A stretch of DNA of 64,000 bases from Actinostola sp. cb2023 (lineage: Eukaryota > Cnidaria > Anthozoa > Actiniaria > Actinostolidae), in assembly GCA_033675265.1 (NCBI GenBank), contig JAUJYZ010000996.1, positions 45,001-109,000 on the forward strand. The letters are read 5' to 3'. Positions 1-10,559 of this stretch are shown here, piece by piece (within the stretch, counting starts at the first letter, position 1; each line of letters begins with the position of its first letter). The notes beneath the pieces were generated by a model. That model worked only from the letters and a program-made list of their open reading frames with translations. It ran no database searches and had not been told where the DNA came from. Made by a program: the position numbers and the translations under genes.

Positions 1-206
1 AGGAACAAACAAGTACATTAGAATGATTAATTGATTCTAAAAGAGAATAACACAGGCCACTGGTATAATAAAACTAGAGTAAAAGTAATTAAACAGATCC
101 ATGGCCTAATTATAGAATTATTGGAAACACTATGGAAAGATCTAGATTGATATTTTAACATTTTGCTTCATCATATACTGCATATACTTTCAATATTAAA
201 TTATCC

Positions 207-234
207 CCCCTCCCCCCCCCCCCCCCCCCCCCCC
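207..234. repeat. poly-C tract
   Basis: An almost pure run of C just left of the DNA transposon. Together with three G-rich tracts (41397-41432, 51380-51403, 62946-62977) it is one of four long C/G homopolymers in an otherwise AT-rich window. Nothing else is recognisable in 1-296. Confidence 0.85.
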
Positions 235-296
235 AAAAAAAAACCCCTACATTAATAATGACCGGTCCCTAAAAATGTTTCCACTTTGAAAAGCGG

Positions 297-1917
297 CAGG
301 AGCCCATAAGTAGGAGCGTCCATGCTCTCTATATTGGGTCTATGTCACAGCGTTTTCACAAGTGTGGTTATTTTTAGAACAGTTTTTCCGCGAAAGAAGG
401 CCAATTGACCAATCAGAGAATTTCCGGTATGGCGGTTTCATTTCCGGTTTCACGTCAAAAATAAAATGGCGGAATTTCGAAAGACCCGAAGAGATGAATG
501 TACAAATAAAAGTCAGGATTATCCAGGTTTTCTTTGTGTCTGATTCACAATTTTATCATACCAACAACTTCCCGGGATTCCATAGGCCGCTACTTTGAAC
601 CTTGACCTAAAATTCTAGACTGCGTTTCCCGAACGAAGTACTTACAGGATTTGAATTGAAGTGATGGCCTGAGGCGGTTTCGTGGCAGAGTTTTGAAGAT
701 AATGTGAACGCGTGTTTTCTGATCAGAAATATCAGTTCCTGCTTACCTCACGGAGAAATACAAACGTATTATGAAGCGTTGTGCCTCTGAAACGTTAGAA
801 AGTCAAAGTTAAAGTCAAGTAAGGTGCATTGAAAGCGATAGTCTATTTAGGCAGTTGGCTTGTAATTTGGTTTTTCGCTTCTGTCAATCAACATGAAAAA
901 TCAGAAAACTTAAAAATAAAGTCAGTCAGAAGACCCACCAAATGGAAACCAAATATGATTTTGAGCTACATTATAGATCATTTGGTCGAAGAATGTAACA
1001 GTTTAGTTTTCAATTCGTTTGAGTTTTGAATTTGATTAATTGACAAGTTCCAGCCGACTGTTTGAATGTCTGAGTACCGGCGCAGTAAGAAGGTCACTGA
1101 ATTTAAAAACAAAGCAATTTTGAGTCAGTTTCGCTCAACTCTTCTTTATATTGACAGTGAAGCGTGTGTATAAAATAATAAGCTCATTGAATCTATTAAA
1201 TTAAACATCAAAACTTGAATGAAGGTGTTTTTATTAATATATTTCAAATCAGACTCACAAAAATATTCACAATCCATTTTTAAGTCATTTTAGGTAACAG
1301 AAAAGACACAACAAATGACAACAAATACGCTTACTTTCACCAATCTTATTTGTAATTTGATTCACTCGTCTTGTCGCTCATGCAGTTTCAGCGAATTTGT
1401 TTTGTCAGTCTTCAAACTCCACAACGATATTCATAATTACAAGATACCACTAAACCACATCCAAGAATAAATTGAATTCACTTTCTGACGAAATAGTTTA
1501 GACGAAAATATGTCTTTGAAAGTCTTCGGTTAATTTGCATCCACACGCTACAACAGCTTCGCAGTCGGTCCCTTCGTGTTCGAGTTCTTCGAACCACTAC
1601 TAGCTTTGGATGTCTTTAGAAGCACAATCGTCACCACTATCACTTTCAAGTGATTCTGTTGTACCGAATGACTCAATACTGCTCTCACTATCACTAGACG
1701 ATTCGTAGTTTAGTTCACTTGAAGAATCTCTTTGTCGCTATCGGATGCCATCTTTATTTTACCTGCCATCTCATCAAAATTCAAAAAAAACGTCATACCG
1801 GAAACGTTCTCTGATTGGTTACAATTCGCGGGAAAACTGTTCTAAAAATAACCACACTTGTGAAAACGCTGTGACACTACCCAATACCGTATGGACGCTC
1901 CTACTTATGGGCTCCTG
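297..1917. mobile_element. non-autonomous DNA transposon with long TIRs (hAT- or P-like)
   Basis: The ends are inverted: CAGGAGCCCATAAG at 297 and CTTATGGGCTCCTG ending at 1917. Imperfect complementarity continues about 150 bp inward, including the stretch with TTTTTAGAACAG and the CAATCAGAGAA motif. A 7-bp direct repeat AAAGCGG flanks both ends (290-296 and 1918-1924), as expected of a target-site duplication. CA..TG termini with a 7-8 bp duplication suggest hAT or P superfamily. The interior has no intact transposase; a minus-strand start near 1750 is followed by a Ser/Asp/Glu-rich stretch broken by stops, possibly a decayed ORF. The element lies 43 bp past the exon 2 donor of ShK gene C, so it sits in that intron. 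Confidence 0.8.
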
Positions 1918-1959
1918 AAAGCGGTTAATTTGAGGTGTGATAATAATGAGAACTAATAC

Positions 1960-2194
1960 CTTGTCTCCAGTCGAACTTCTCACTAACGCGTATTTCTGTC
2001 CCTTCGTCGTCTTCTTCCTCAAAAGCAACTTCTTTTTGTCTTTGGATTTCTATGCCATAATATTTTCCAAGAGAAACAATAAATAAGATATCAGTTATCA
2101 ATCATGTATCAGTTATCAATCGGTCTTACGTACCTTTACAGTTTGAAAGCAAAGCAAAGCCAAACAACACAAATATCACTGAATTCCAACACAT
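1960..2194 (-). CDS. ShK-family secreted protein, gene C (5' exons only)
   Basis: Two minus-strand coding exons fit: 2194-2134 and 2049-1960, with donors GTACGT and GTATTA and acceptor ATAG. Exon 1 gives a 20-residue hydrophobic signal peptide and ends in phase 1. Exon 2 (30 codons, phase 1 to 1) is strongly acidic (EEEDDEG) and ends in FDWRQ, like the VDWKS end of exon 2 in gene A. A 3' splice site abuts the ATG, so the 5' UTR has its own exon, as in genes A and B. No ShK exon is visible; it would lie beyond the transposon or the left edge. Assignment rests on shared architecture, not on a visible ShK domain. It may be intact, truncated or dead. Confidence 0.55.
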
Positions 2195-3092
2195 CTATAA
2201 AGAAATCATCTGAAGAATTAGTGATGAAACTACAGTAACGAAAACAACTCATTCGTACTGTAATTGTTGTTTTGATAAATAATCATCTATAAATCTGATG
2301 TTAAACAATTATTGTCAGTAAACGTAATTAAACGCAAAACTGATTGAATTATAGTCAGGAATTAATGACTAAACGCATTGTGGTAATTGCTTGTAAAGAA
2401 CAAATACCAACAAGAATATATATTTTCTTTGAGAAAAACTAAAAATAAAGTCATTCATAAAAATTATCTTCGCTGAAATCATTTGGTTTTCTGTTCGTTG
2501 TCTTACTTACTGTTTCACAGTTATTTTTCTGTTATTTTCTTATTTTGTTGTGATCTCAAAACACTTACTTCTTTGTTGGAGGTATTGTAGCTGTTGTGAC
2601 TATAGCTGAACAGTGAATGAAGTATTTGATACAGGCCATGAAAGATTCATCATTGCAAATCCATCATGTATAGAACAGGTTGTTGTATTCACCATCAACA
2701 TGGATTGTATTCACTGCGATGGCTGTCGCTTCGATGAGCCGATTAGATATGCCACAATGACACAAGAAAGGTTTTTAGTTGTGGAAAAGAAAAGGTTATG
2801 AAAAGGGAATCAAAGGGTATAATGCGAGTCAGTACTGATACAGAAAGAAATGAATGAATAAACGTAGATTGTTCTTGTGTAGTAAATAGAAATGAATGAA
2901 ACCATCAACTGGTACGCACGCAACCATCGAGTGCTCATTCGTGTGGCAACTCTTTGAATATTGTTTTTATTATAATTCAAGCCTTGACACAAGTTAAACT
3001 CCAACATTTAGTATTTATTATACACAAAATATCTAATGACTAAATCTAACTACATTTGATAATCAACATATAAAGTGAACTAAATAATTAAT
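2195..3092. other. AT-rich spacer between ShK genes C and A
   Basis: No convincing coding exon, repeat or RNA gene was seen here. It must hold the promoter and 5' UTR exon of gene C (minus strand) and the 3' end of gene A. Confidence 0.5.
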
Positions 3093-4752
3093 TCACTGCA
3101 GTCTGCCACGCTTCTCTTCTTTCTTGAGTCGCTTTGTAGTCTTGTCGTTCTTTTTCTTATTCAATCTGTTTTCTTTCCATTGACTTTCAGGTTTATCGCC
3201 TGTTGGTGTCCCGGGAGCAATAACTGGGGCTGGGACGGGAGCTGGGACGGGAGCTGGGACGGGAGCTGGGACGGGAGCTGGGACGGGAGCTGGGACGGGA
3301 GCTGGGACGGGAGCTGGGACGGGAGCTGGGACGGGAGCTCGGACGGGAGCTGGGACGGGAGCTGGGACGGGAGCTGGGACTGGGACGGGAGCTGGGACGG
3401 GAGCTGGGACGGGAGCTGGGACGGGAGCTGGGACGGGAGCTGGGACGGGAGCTGGGACGGGAGCTCGGACGAGAGCTGGGATGGGAGCTGGGACGGGAGC
3501 TGGCTCTGGTGAAGGAACAGGGTATGGTACCGGGGATGGTACCGGGGCTGGTACTGGGGCTGGTACCGGGGATGGTGTAGGGGTGTAGGGGATGGTACCG
3601 GGGATGGTACTGGGGCTGGTACTGGGGATGGTGTAGGGAATGGTGTAGGGGATGGCACCGGGGATGGTACTGGGGCTGGTACTGGGGCTGGTATCGGGGA
3701 TGGTACCGGGGATGGTACAGGGGATGGTTGTGGGTAAGGAGAAGGGACTGGATATGGATATGGTTTGGGATAAGGTGAGGGGTATGGTGATGGATATGGG
3801 GACGGCATTGGATATGGGTAGGGTTTAGGGTAAAGATTAGAAGAATATCTGTACTGATATGGATGCAGAGCAGTGACTGGGTAGGGGTATGGTCGAGTTG
3901 CTACAGGGACACTTCGATACTTGCGACAGCTATGTGGACAGTTTAAATTAATGCGAGTGTTTGTAGTGCAGTAGCCATACTTAGCCCATTCAGGACAACG
4001 AACATCTTCATCTGTGTAACTGTATTTCGTTTCTGAAATAATAAAACTAATTTTAGACTACTGTCTAAGATAACAATATATGGCCAAGGTTTAGAATACC
4101 ATATATGGCCAAGGTTTAATAATAATAATAATAATAAACTTTATTTTACAAGGGAAAAAACATATTACAGCTTGAGCTGAAAAACTTATGGCCCTTCTAA
4201 TCTAAAAATATAAATATAATCTTAAAAAATAGAATGCCATATATGGCCAAGGTTTAGAATGCCATATATGGCCAAGGTTTAGAATGCCATATATGGCCAA
4301 GGTTTAGAATGCCATATATGGCCAAGATATGGCCAAGGTTTAGAATGCCATATATGGCCAAGGTTTAGAATGCCATATATGGCCAAGGTTTAGAATGCCA
4401 TATATGGCCAAGGTTTAGAATGCCATATATGGCCAAGGTTTAGAATGCCATATATGGCCAAGGTTGAGAATGCCATATATGGCCAAGGTTGAGAATGCCA
4501 TATATGGCCAAGGTTTAGAATGCCATATATGGCCAAGGTTTAGAATACCATATATGGCCAGGGTTTAGAATGCCATATATGGCCAAGGTTTAGAATACCA
4601 TATATGGCCAAGGTTTAGAATGCCATATATGGCAGGAGCAAGGATGGCTTAGTTGGTTAGTGCGCGGCCTACTATGCGAGAGATGCCCGGTTCGATTCTT
4701 CATGACCTCACATCCTTGTTTCGACTTCTTTCTAATCCGTGTAGCTCAGTGC

Positions 4753-4783
<31 letters not shown>

Positions 4784-7700
4784 TAGAAAGAGTAAAGTGC
4801 GCACCGTCGGCCTCAGGTTTGTCAGTTGAATTACTGTTACGAGTTACCGACGTTAAATAAGGTTGCTTTAAATACCCGTAAAACGGAGCACTGATAGAAA
4901 GAGTAAAGTGCGCACCGTCGGCCTCAGGTTTGTCAGTTGAATTACTGTTACGAGTTACCAACGTTAAATAAGGTTGCTTTAAATACCTGTAAAACGGAGT
5001 ACTGATAGAAAGAGTAAAGTGCGCACCGTCGGCCTCAGGTTTGTCAGTTGAATTACTGTTACGAGTTACCAACGTTAAATAAGGTTGCTTTAAATACCTG
5101 TAAAACGGAGCACTGATAGAAAGAGTAAAGTGCGCACCGTCGGCCTCAGGTTTGTCAGTTGAATTACTGTTACGAGTTACCAACGTTAAATAAGGTTGCT
5201 TTAAATACCTGTAAAACGGAGCACTGATAGAAAGAGGGGAGTAAAGTGCGCACCGTCGGCCTCAGGTTTGTCAGTTGAATTACTGTTACGAGTTACCGAC
5301 GTTAAATAAGGTTGCTTTAAATACCCGTAAAACGGAGCACTGATAGAAAGAGTAAAGTGCGCACCGTCGGCCTCAGGTTTGTCAGTTGAATTACTGTTAC
5401 GAGTTACCGACGTTAAATAAGGTTGCTTTAAATACCCGTAAAACGGAGCACTGATAGAAAGAGTAAAGTGCGCACCGTCGGCCTCAGGTTTGTCAGTTGA
5501 ATTACTGTTACGAGTTACCAACGTTAAATAAGGTTGCTTTAAATACCTGTAAAACGGAGCACTGATAGAAAGAGTAAAGTACGCACCGTCGGCCTCAGGT
5601 TTGTCAGTTGAATTACTGTTACGAGTTACCAACGTTAAATAAGGTTGCTTTAAATACCTGTAAAACGGAGCACTGATAGAAAGAGTAAAGTGCGCACCGT
5701 CGGCCTCAGGTTTGTCAGTTGAATTACTGTTACGAGTTACCAACGTTAAATAAGGTTGCTTTAAATACCTGTAAACGGAGCACTGATAGAAAGAGGGGAG
5801 TAAAGTGCGCACCGTCGGCCTCAGGTTTGTCAGTTGAATTACTGTTACGAGTTACCGACGTTAAATAAGGTTGCTTTAAATACCCGTAAAACGGAGCACT
5901 GATAGAAAGAGTAAAGTGCGCACCGTCGGCCTCAGGTTTGTCAGTTGAATTACTGTTACGAGTTACCAACGTTAAATAAGGTTGCTTTAAATACCCGTAA
6001 AACGGAGCACTGATAGAAAGAGTAAAGTGCGCACCGTCGGCCTCAGGTTTGTCAGTTGAATTACTGTTACGAGTTACCAACGTTAAATAAGGTTGCTTTA
6101 AATACCTGTAAAACGGAGCACTGATAGAAAGAGGGGAGTAAAGTGCGCACCGTCGGCCTCAGGTTTGTCAGTTGAATTACTGTTACGAGTTACCAACGTT
6201 AAATAAGGTTGCTTTAAATACCTGTAAAACGGAGCACTGATAGAAAGAGGGGAGTAAAGTGCGCACCGTCGGCCTCAGGTTTGTCAGTTGAATTACTGTT
6301 ACGAGTTACCAACGTTAAATAAGGTTGCTTTAAATACCTGTAAAACGGAGCACTGATAGAAAGAGGGGAGTAAAGTGCGCACCGTCGGCCTCAGGTTTGT
6401 CAGTTGAATTACTGTTACGAGTTACCGACGTTAAATAAGGTTGCTTTAAATACCCGTAAAACGGAGCACTGATAGAAAGAGTAAAGTGCGCACCGTCGGC
6501 CTCAGGTTTGTCAGTTGAATTACTGTTACGAGTTACCAACGTTAAATAAGGTTGCTTTAAATACCCGTAAAACGGAGCACTGATAGAAAGAGTAAAGTGC
6601 GCACCGTCGGCCTCAGGTTTGTCAGTTGAATTACTGTTACGAGTTACCAACGTTAAATAAGGTTGCTTTAAATACCTGTAAAACGGAGCACTGATAGAAA
6701 GAGGGGAGTAAAGTGCGCACCGTCGGCCTCAGGTTTGTCAGTTGAATTACTGTTACGAGTTACCAACGTTAAATAAGGTTGCTTTAAATACCTGTAAAAC
6801 GGAGCACTGATAGAAAGAGGGGAGTAAAGTGCGCACCGTCGGCCTCAGGTTTGTCAGTTGAATTACTGTTACGAGTTACCGACGTTAAATAAGGTTGCTT
6901 TAAATACCCGTAAAACGGAGCACTGATAGAAAGAGTAAAGTGCGCACCGTCGGCCTCAGGTTTGTCAGTTGAATTACTGTTACGAGTTACCAACGTTAAA
7001 TAAGGTTGCTTTACTTTACTTTACTTTTTGCAATGTTTAGAATACTACCTTATATGGCAATGTTCTAATAGGTTTACCTGGTCCGCAAAGTTGACAAGAT
7101 CTCTTGCAATTTTGTGACATGTAGTCAGGAAGTCTTGTACAGTCACCTTTTCCCATCCATGCAACACAGTGCCCTTCGTTCAGATCCACACATTTCTTTG
7201 TATTATCTACAAATCACGTGGTAATAAGTAATATTTTATTTGCCATTTCTTTGTATTATCTACAAATCACGTGGTAATAAGTAATATTTTATTTGCCATT
7301 TCTTTGTATTATCTACAAATCACGTGGTAATAAGTAATATTTTATTTGCCATTTCTTTGTATTATCTATAAATCACGTGGTAATAAGTAATATTTTATAT
7401 GCCATTTCTTTGTATTATCTACAAATCACGTGGTAATAAGTAATATTTTATTTGCCATTTCTTTGTATTATCTATAAATCATGTGGTAATAAGTAATATT
7501 TTATTTGCCATTTCTTTGTATTATCTATAAATCATGTGGTAATAAGTAATATTTTATTTGCCATTTCTTTGTATTATCTACAAATCACGTGGTAATAAGT
7601 AATATTTTATTTGCCATTTCTTTGTATTATCTACAAATCACGTGGTAATAAGTAATATTTTATTTGCCATTTCTTTGTATTATCTACAAATCACGTGGTA

Positions 7701-9154
7701 ATAAGTAATATTTTATTTGCCATTTCTTTGTATTATCTACAAATCACGTGGTAATAAGTATTATCCTATACATATTACATCTCAGCCAATCAGAGCTCAC
7801 CATTTCTATGAAATACAGAGCGGTATTTCATAGTTTTTTCTATGAAATACAGAGCGGTATTTCATAGTTTGAATTAGCCAATCAAAACGTTGTAAATTTT
7901 AATTTTTCATCGGTAATATGTATAGGATAATATGGTTATTCCATGGTTTTCTATGGAATACGGGCGGAAATTTCACTAAAAAATTATATTATTTAAGTAT
8001 ACAACTCGCCTAAAGACTCGTTGTATACCAAATAATATATTTTTTTCGTGAAATATCCGCCCGTATTCTATAGAAAACCATGGAATAACCAATAAATATT
8101 TTATTTGCCATTTCTTTGTATTATCTACAAATCACGTGGTAATAAGTAATATTTTATTTGCCATTTCTTTGTATTATCTACAAATCACGTGGTAATAAAC
8201 AATTATTGGACGAGGTTGAACAAAATATCGTGATTTGTCAGTGTCTCGCATAATCTCGCAGAACAATTATTAATCTGCTCGCCACTGACAAATCACGATA
8301 TTTTGTTCAACCTATTCCAATAATTTGTACTTATTGTCTGAGTGGGAGGGCGGACGGGAAAATCATTTGGCTCGAGGTCATGCCGTACGGAACGAGCGCA
8401 GCGAGGTCCGTACTAAGACTAATAATAAGAAGAAGAAGAAGAAGAAGAATGACTAATAACCAAGGACCAAATATTTTCCCGTCCGGCCCGACCTAACTCA
8501 GTCAATAAGCATTTTATCATATGACCCAGTTTTTTGTTACAAAAACGTATGGAAAAAAAACCCTGTAAAACAAATAAATATAGCGCACGGAAACAGATAT
8601 AATTCTAGGTTGGTCCGTCTTTTCCAATGTTTTTATTTAGAGCGCGCGAGTCGTGAAATACGGGTCATATGATAAGCTAAATATGCACTTACGTCCTTTT
8701 CTCTTGCAGAATCTGCAGCTCCAGGGACAATTCTTTTTCATTACATCAAACTTTTTGAGACACTGTCCATCGTCGGCCAAGTCCTGACACTTGTTGCGAC
8801 GGTCTTTACAATCTTCGGGTTTGATCTCCACTAAAATACAAATGTTGGACTATTTTCTTAGTTTTCTCTTCTTTTTTCTTGTCTATCGGTTCTTTCTATT
8901 ACTTACGGCTTTTCCAATCAACGTCTTCTTCGCGCATGGCTGCCATAGTGGAACCGCTGTCGTCACCACTATCACTACCGCTGGCACTCATGTCTAAATT
9001 CTCTTCCCCTCCTGATAGCATTTCTTAGAGAAAAAGTCATTAATTAGAGTAAGAAAATTCATAGTAAGAAACAAGAAGCATCAAACATACCTGTATCAAG
9101 TGCATTGCAAAGAACTAAAGCAATCGCCAGAGTTAAAATGGATATGTACATCAT
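3093..9154 (-). CDS. secreted multi-ShK-domain protein with Pro-rich tail (gene A), frameshifted
   Basis: Five minus-strand exons join in phase 1: 9154-9091 (signal peptide), 9023-8907 (acidic Ser/Asp/Glu linker), 8830-8693 (ShK 1; Cys 68, 75, 84, 95, 99, 102), 7206-7078 (ShK 2; Cys 112, 120, 129, 140, 144, 147) and 4032 downward (degenerate ShK with only Cys 162, 171, 181, 185, then a Tyr/Pro and Pro/Ala/Val/Ser repeat tail). ShK domains are six-cysteine folds found in channel-blocking peptides and in many extracellular non-toxin proteins; a matrix or secreted structural role is likelier here given the long low-complexity tail, but this is inference. An 8-bp tandem duplication (ggtgtagg twice, 3574-3589) shifts the tail into a Leu-Pro-Ser-Gln frame that stops at 3161 (439 aa). 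Without it the Pro-Ala-Pro-Val frame would run to a Lys/Arg-rich end with a stop at 3093. Confidence 0.75.
3232..3510. repeat. coding 12-bp minisatellite (gene A tail)
   Basis: About 22 copies of a 12-bp unit, gggagctgggac. It encodes Pro-Ala-Pro-Val on the minus strand in the original frame and Leu-Pro-Ser-Gln after the upstream frameshift. Because 12 is divisible by 3 and the unit lacks stops, several frames stay open, which creates shadow ORFs on both strands. Confidence 0.85.
4076..4635. repeat. 25-bp minisatellite carrying CArG boxes
   Basis: About 18-20 units of roughly 25 bp in intron 4 of gene A. About 17 contain the exact 10-mer CCATATATGG, which matches the CArG consensus CC(A/T)6GG bound by SRF/MADS proteins. 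A retroposon tail interrupts the array at 4117-4235. Confidence 0.9.
4117..4235 (-). mobile_element. retroposon 3' tail (ATT-tailed), inside the CArG array
   Basis: (AAT)n followed by aaactttattttacaaggg and a GC-poor body. The same block recurs at 21419-21540, in diverged form at 15918-16015, and as a reverse-oriented tail at 50448-50485. A shared end with an (ATT)n tail fits a SINE or LINE 3' end inserted on the minus strand. Confidence 0.6.
4637..4850 (+). mobile_element. tRNA-derived SINE
   Basis: A tRNA-like head carries a box A (tggcttagttgg, 4645-4656) and a box B (ggttcgattc, 4689-4698), about 33 bp apart as in RNA polymerase III promoters. The body continues into the first unit of the 111-bp array, so that array is amplified SINE body. 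The head is not a functional tRNA: it has no recognisable acceptor pairing or anticodon arm. Confidence 0.75.
4752..7012. repeat. 111-115 bp tandem array of SINE body
   Basis: About 20 near-identical units in intron 4 of gene A. Base variants are cccgtaaaac/cctgtaaaac and accgacg/accaacg, and some units carry an extra ggggag insertion. The regular mixture of variants shows that higher-order groups of units were duplicated. Minus-strand ORFs of up to 203 aa here are by-products of a unit length divisible by 3. Confidence 0.95.
7759..7932. mobile_element. foldback MITE 1
   Basis: Inverted ends TATTATCCTATACATATTAC and GTAATATGTATAGGATAATA enclose an inner duplicated palindrome (atgaaatacagagcggtatttcat, given here only as its position, 7808-7870). 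It interrupts the 53-bp array. Confidence 0.75.
7934..8090. mobile_element. foldback MITE 2
   Basis: The arms ggttattccatggttttcta and tagaaaaccatggaataacc are about 50 bp long and nearly perfect. It abuts MITE 1 directly, and the minisatellite resumes right after it. Confidence 0.75.
8201..8325. mobile_element. foldback MITE 3
   Basis: Arms attattggacgaggttgaac... (8203-8245) and its complement (8284-8325) form a long hairpin. It lies at the upstream edge of the 53-bp array. Confidence 0.7.
8330..8510. mobile_element. foldback MITE 4
   Basis: Imperfect inverted ends cttattgtctgagtggg and ctcagtcaataag flank a core with gaacgagcgcagcgag and a short (GAA)n. It is directly adjacent to MITE 3. 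Confidence 0.6.
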
Positions 9155-9245
9155 CTAGAGAACAAAGAAATACTGATCTAGTGGCTTCGTAAATTAGCGT
9201 GAGGATAGAATAAATCAGTTTCCTTTTGTCATTTTGTATTATGAA

Positions 9246-9366
9246 AGGTTATATTCAGGTAAGGTTATGGTTATATTCAGGTAAGGTTAGGGTTATATTC
9301 AGGTAAGGTTAGGGTTATATTCAGGTAAGGTTAGGGTTATATTCAGGTAAGGTTAGGGTTATATTC
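9246..9366. repeat. 22-bp tandem array (ggttatattcaggtaaggtt)
   Basis: About five and a half units. Most contain ggttaggg, a telomere-like hexamer, but the full unit is not telomeric. Confidence 0.85.
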
Positions 9367-9370
9367 AGAC

Positions 9371-10040
9371 TTTGCATTTGCGAGTTATAAAGGTTTGAAA
9401 TCGTGATATGCTAATTTGGTGATGTCATTAGCCATTACCAAAACGAGCAGGGGACTGGGACCTAGTCCGTAAAACTAATTCAATAAGAAACTAGTAAAAG
9501 TGGACATTTCTGAGAGAGCAGATCTAACTTAGCTAGTCTGGAAAGTTTGGTGAACTTCTGTTTAATATTCACGATGCTAGAGGGCACCAAAGATGACTAT
9601 TTTCCCATACAAACTCTGTAATTTGTCGACGTTGTCCAATTTTGGCTGGACAACACAATTTCAAAAGTTTATAATTCCGACAGAATTCGCTCAATTCACA
9701 TCAAACTTTGAACAGATGCTAATTTCAACATGCTGTTTCATGTCATGTTAATTTCGTAATTACATTAATTCTAATAAACTCATTCCCAGTCCCCTGCTCA
9801 ATTTGAAAATGGCTAATTAAGGTTGCAATTTATTATACAAAAGCGCCCTTGTGCAAATTATTGACATTTTGTAATATGGCAAAAAGTTTTCTGTAACTTC
9901 TATAAATGATGTTAAGCTTTTTTTCTATTTCAGAGAAGAGTACTGCTTGAAAAAATATAAATAAGTTACGACGTGCAACCTTAATGACGTCACCAAATTA
10001 GCATATCACGATTTCAATCCTATATAACTCGCCAATGCGA
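9371..10040. mobile_element. 670-bp TIR element
   Basis: The ends are inverted over about 60 bp: gtgatatgctaatttggtga on the left and tcaccaaattagcatatcac on the right. An inner inverted pair, gagcaggggactggga (9447) and tcccagtcccctgctc (9785), suggests a nested foldback. There is no transposase, so it is non-autonomous. Confidence 0.7.
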
Positions 10041-10242
10041 AGTTCAAAACACAAAATACTGAAACATCCCACTATTCACTTCATATGTAATCGAATTTCA
10101 AAAGAAAATATTTCGCTTCATGTGCACTTTAAAACAATAGATAATGAGGCGGCTTCTTTTGAAGTAATTAAGAACGGCTCTTGGAAAGTACGGCGTTTGA
10201 ACCTTAGTTTAAAACTGAAACTGCGTTGTAACTGAAATGGAA

Positions 10243-10246
10243 TTTT

Positions 10247-10332
<86 letters not shown>

Positions 10333-10340
10333 TAGTAATA
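10243..10340. repeat. (TAA)n microsatellite
   Basis: About 30 TAA units, directly followed by a foldback MITE. Confidence 0.95.
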
Positions 10341-10559
10341 ATATAGTATAATAAAAGCGACGACGTTTCGACGTTTAGCTCACGTCATTATCAAGTCAAA
10401 ATTTTAGTTTTTATTGTACTTATTGTTCTTAATTTTTGTATTTATTTCATATGTCCCTTAGGAATTTTTCACTGTATATTCATAGTTTTCTCTTCATTTT
10501 TTGACTTGATAATGACGTGAGCTAAACGTCGAAACGTCGTCGCTTTTATTATACTATAT
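10341..10559. mobile_element. foldback MITE with 60-bp arms
   Basis: The left arm starts atatagtataataaaagcga and the right arm ends with its exact complement; complementarity covers the cgacgtttcgacgtttagct block and tgataatgacgtgagc. No coding capacity. Confidence 0.85.

Larger units (their letters stand above)
7191..8198. repeat. 53-bp minisatellite built on the exon 4 acceptor of gene A
   Basis: About 11 units at 7191-7758 and two more at 8095-8198 after an insertion of foldback elements. Each contains ctttgtattatctacaaat, which on the minus strand is the 3' splice site plus the first bases of exon 4 (acceptor at 7207-7208). Units also carry the E-box CACGTG. Confidence 0.9.

Noticed and set aside
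4637..4745. Functional tRNA gene
   Set aside because: Box A and B are present, but the acceptor stem and anticodon arm do not pair, and a SINE body follows.
4746..6993. Set of ORFs with VTRNSNSTDKPEADGAHFT repeats
   Set aside because: They lie in the SINE-derived array in an intron, and are open because the unit is 111 bp.
9246..9366. Interstitial telomere
   Set aside because: ttaggg occurs only once per 22-bp unit; the array is not TTAGGG repeats.
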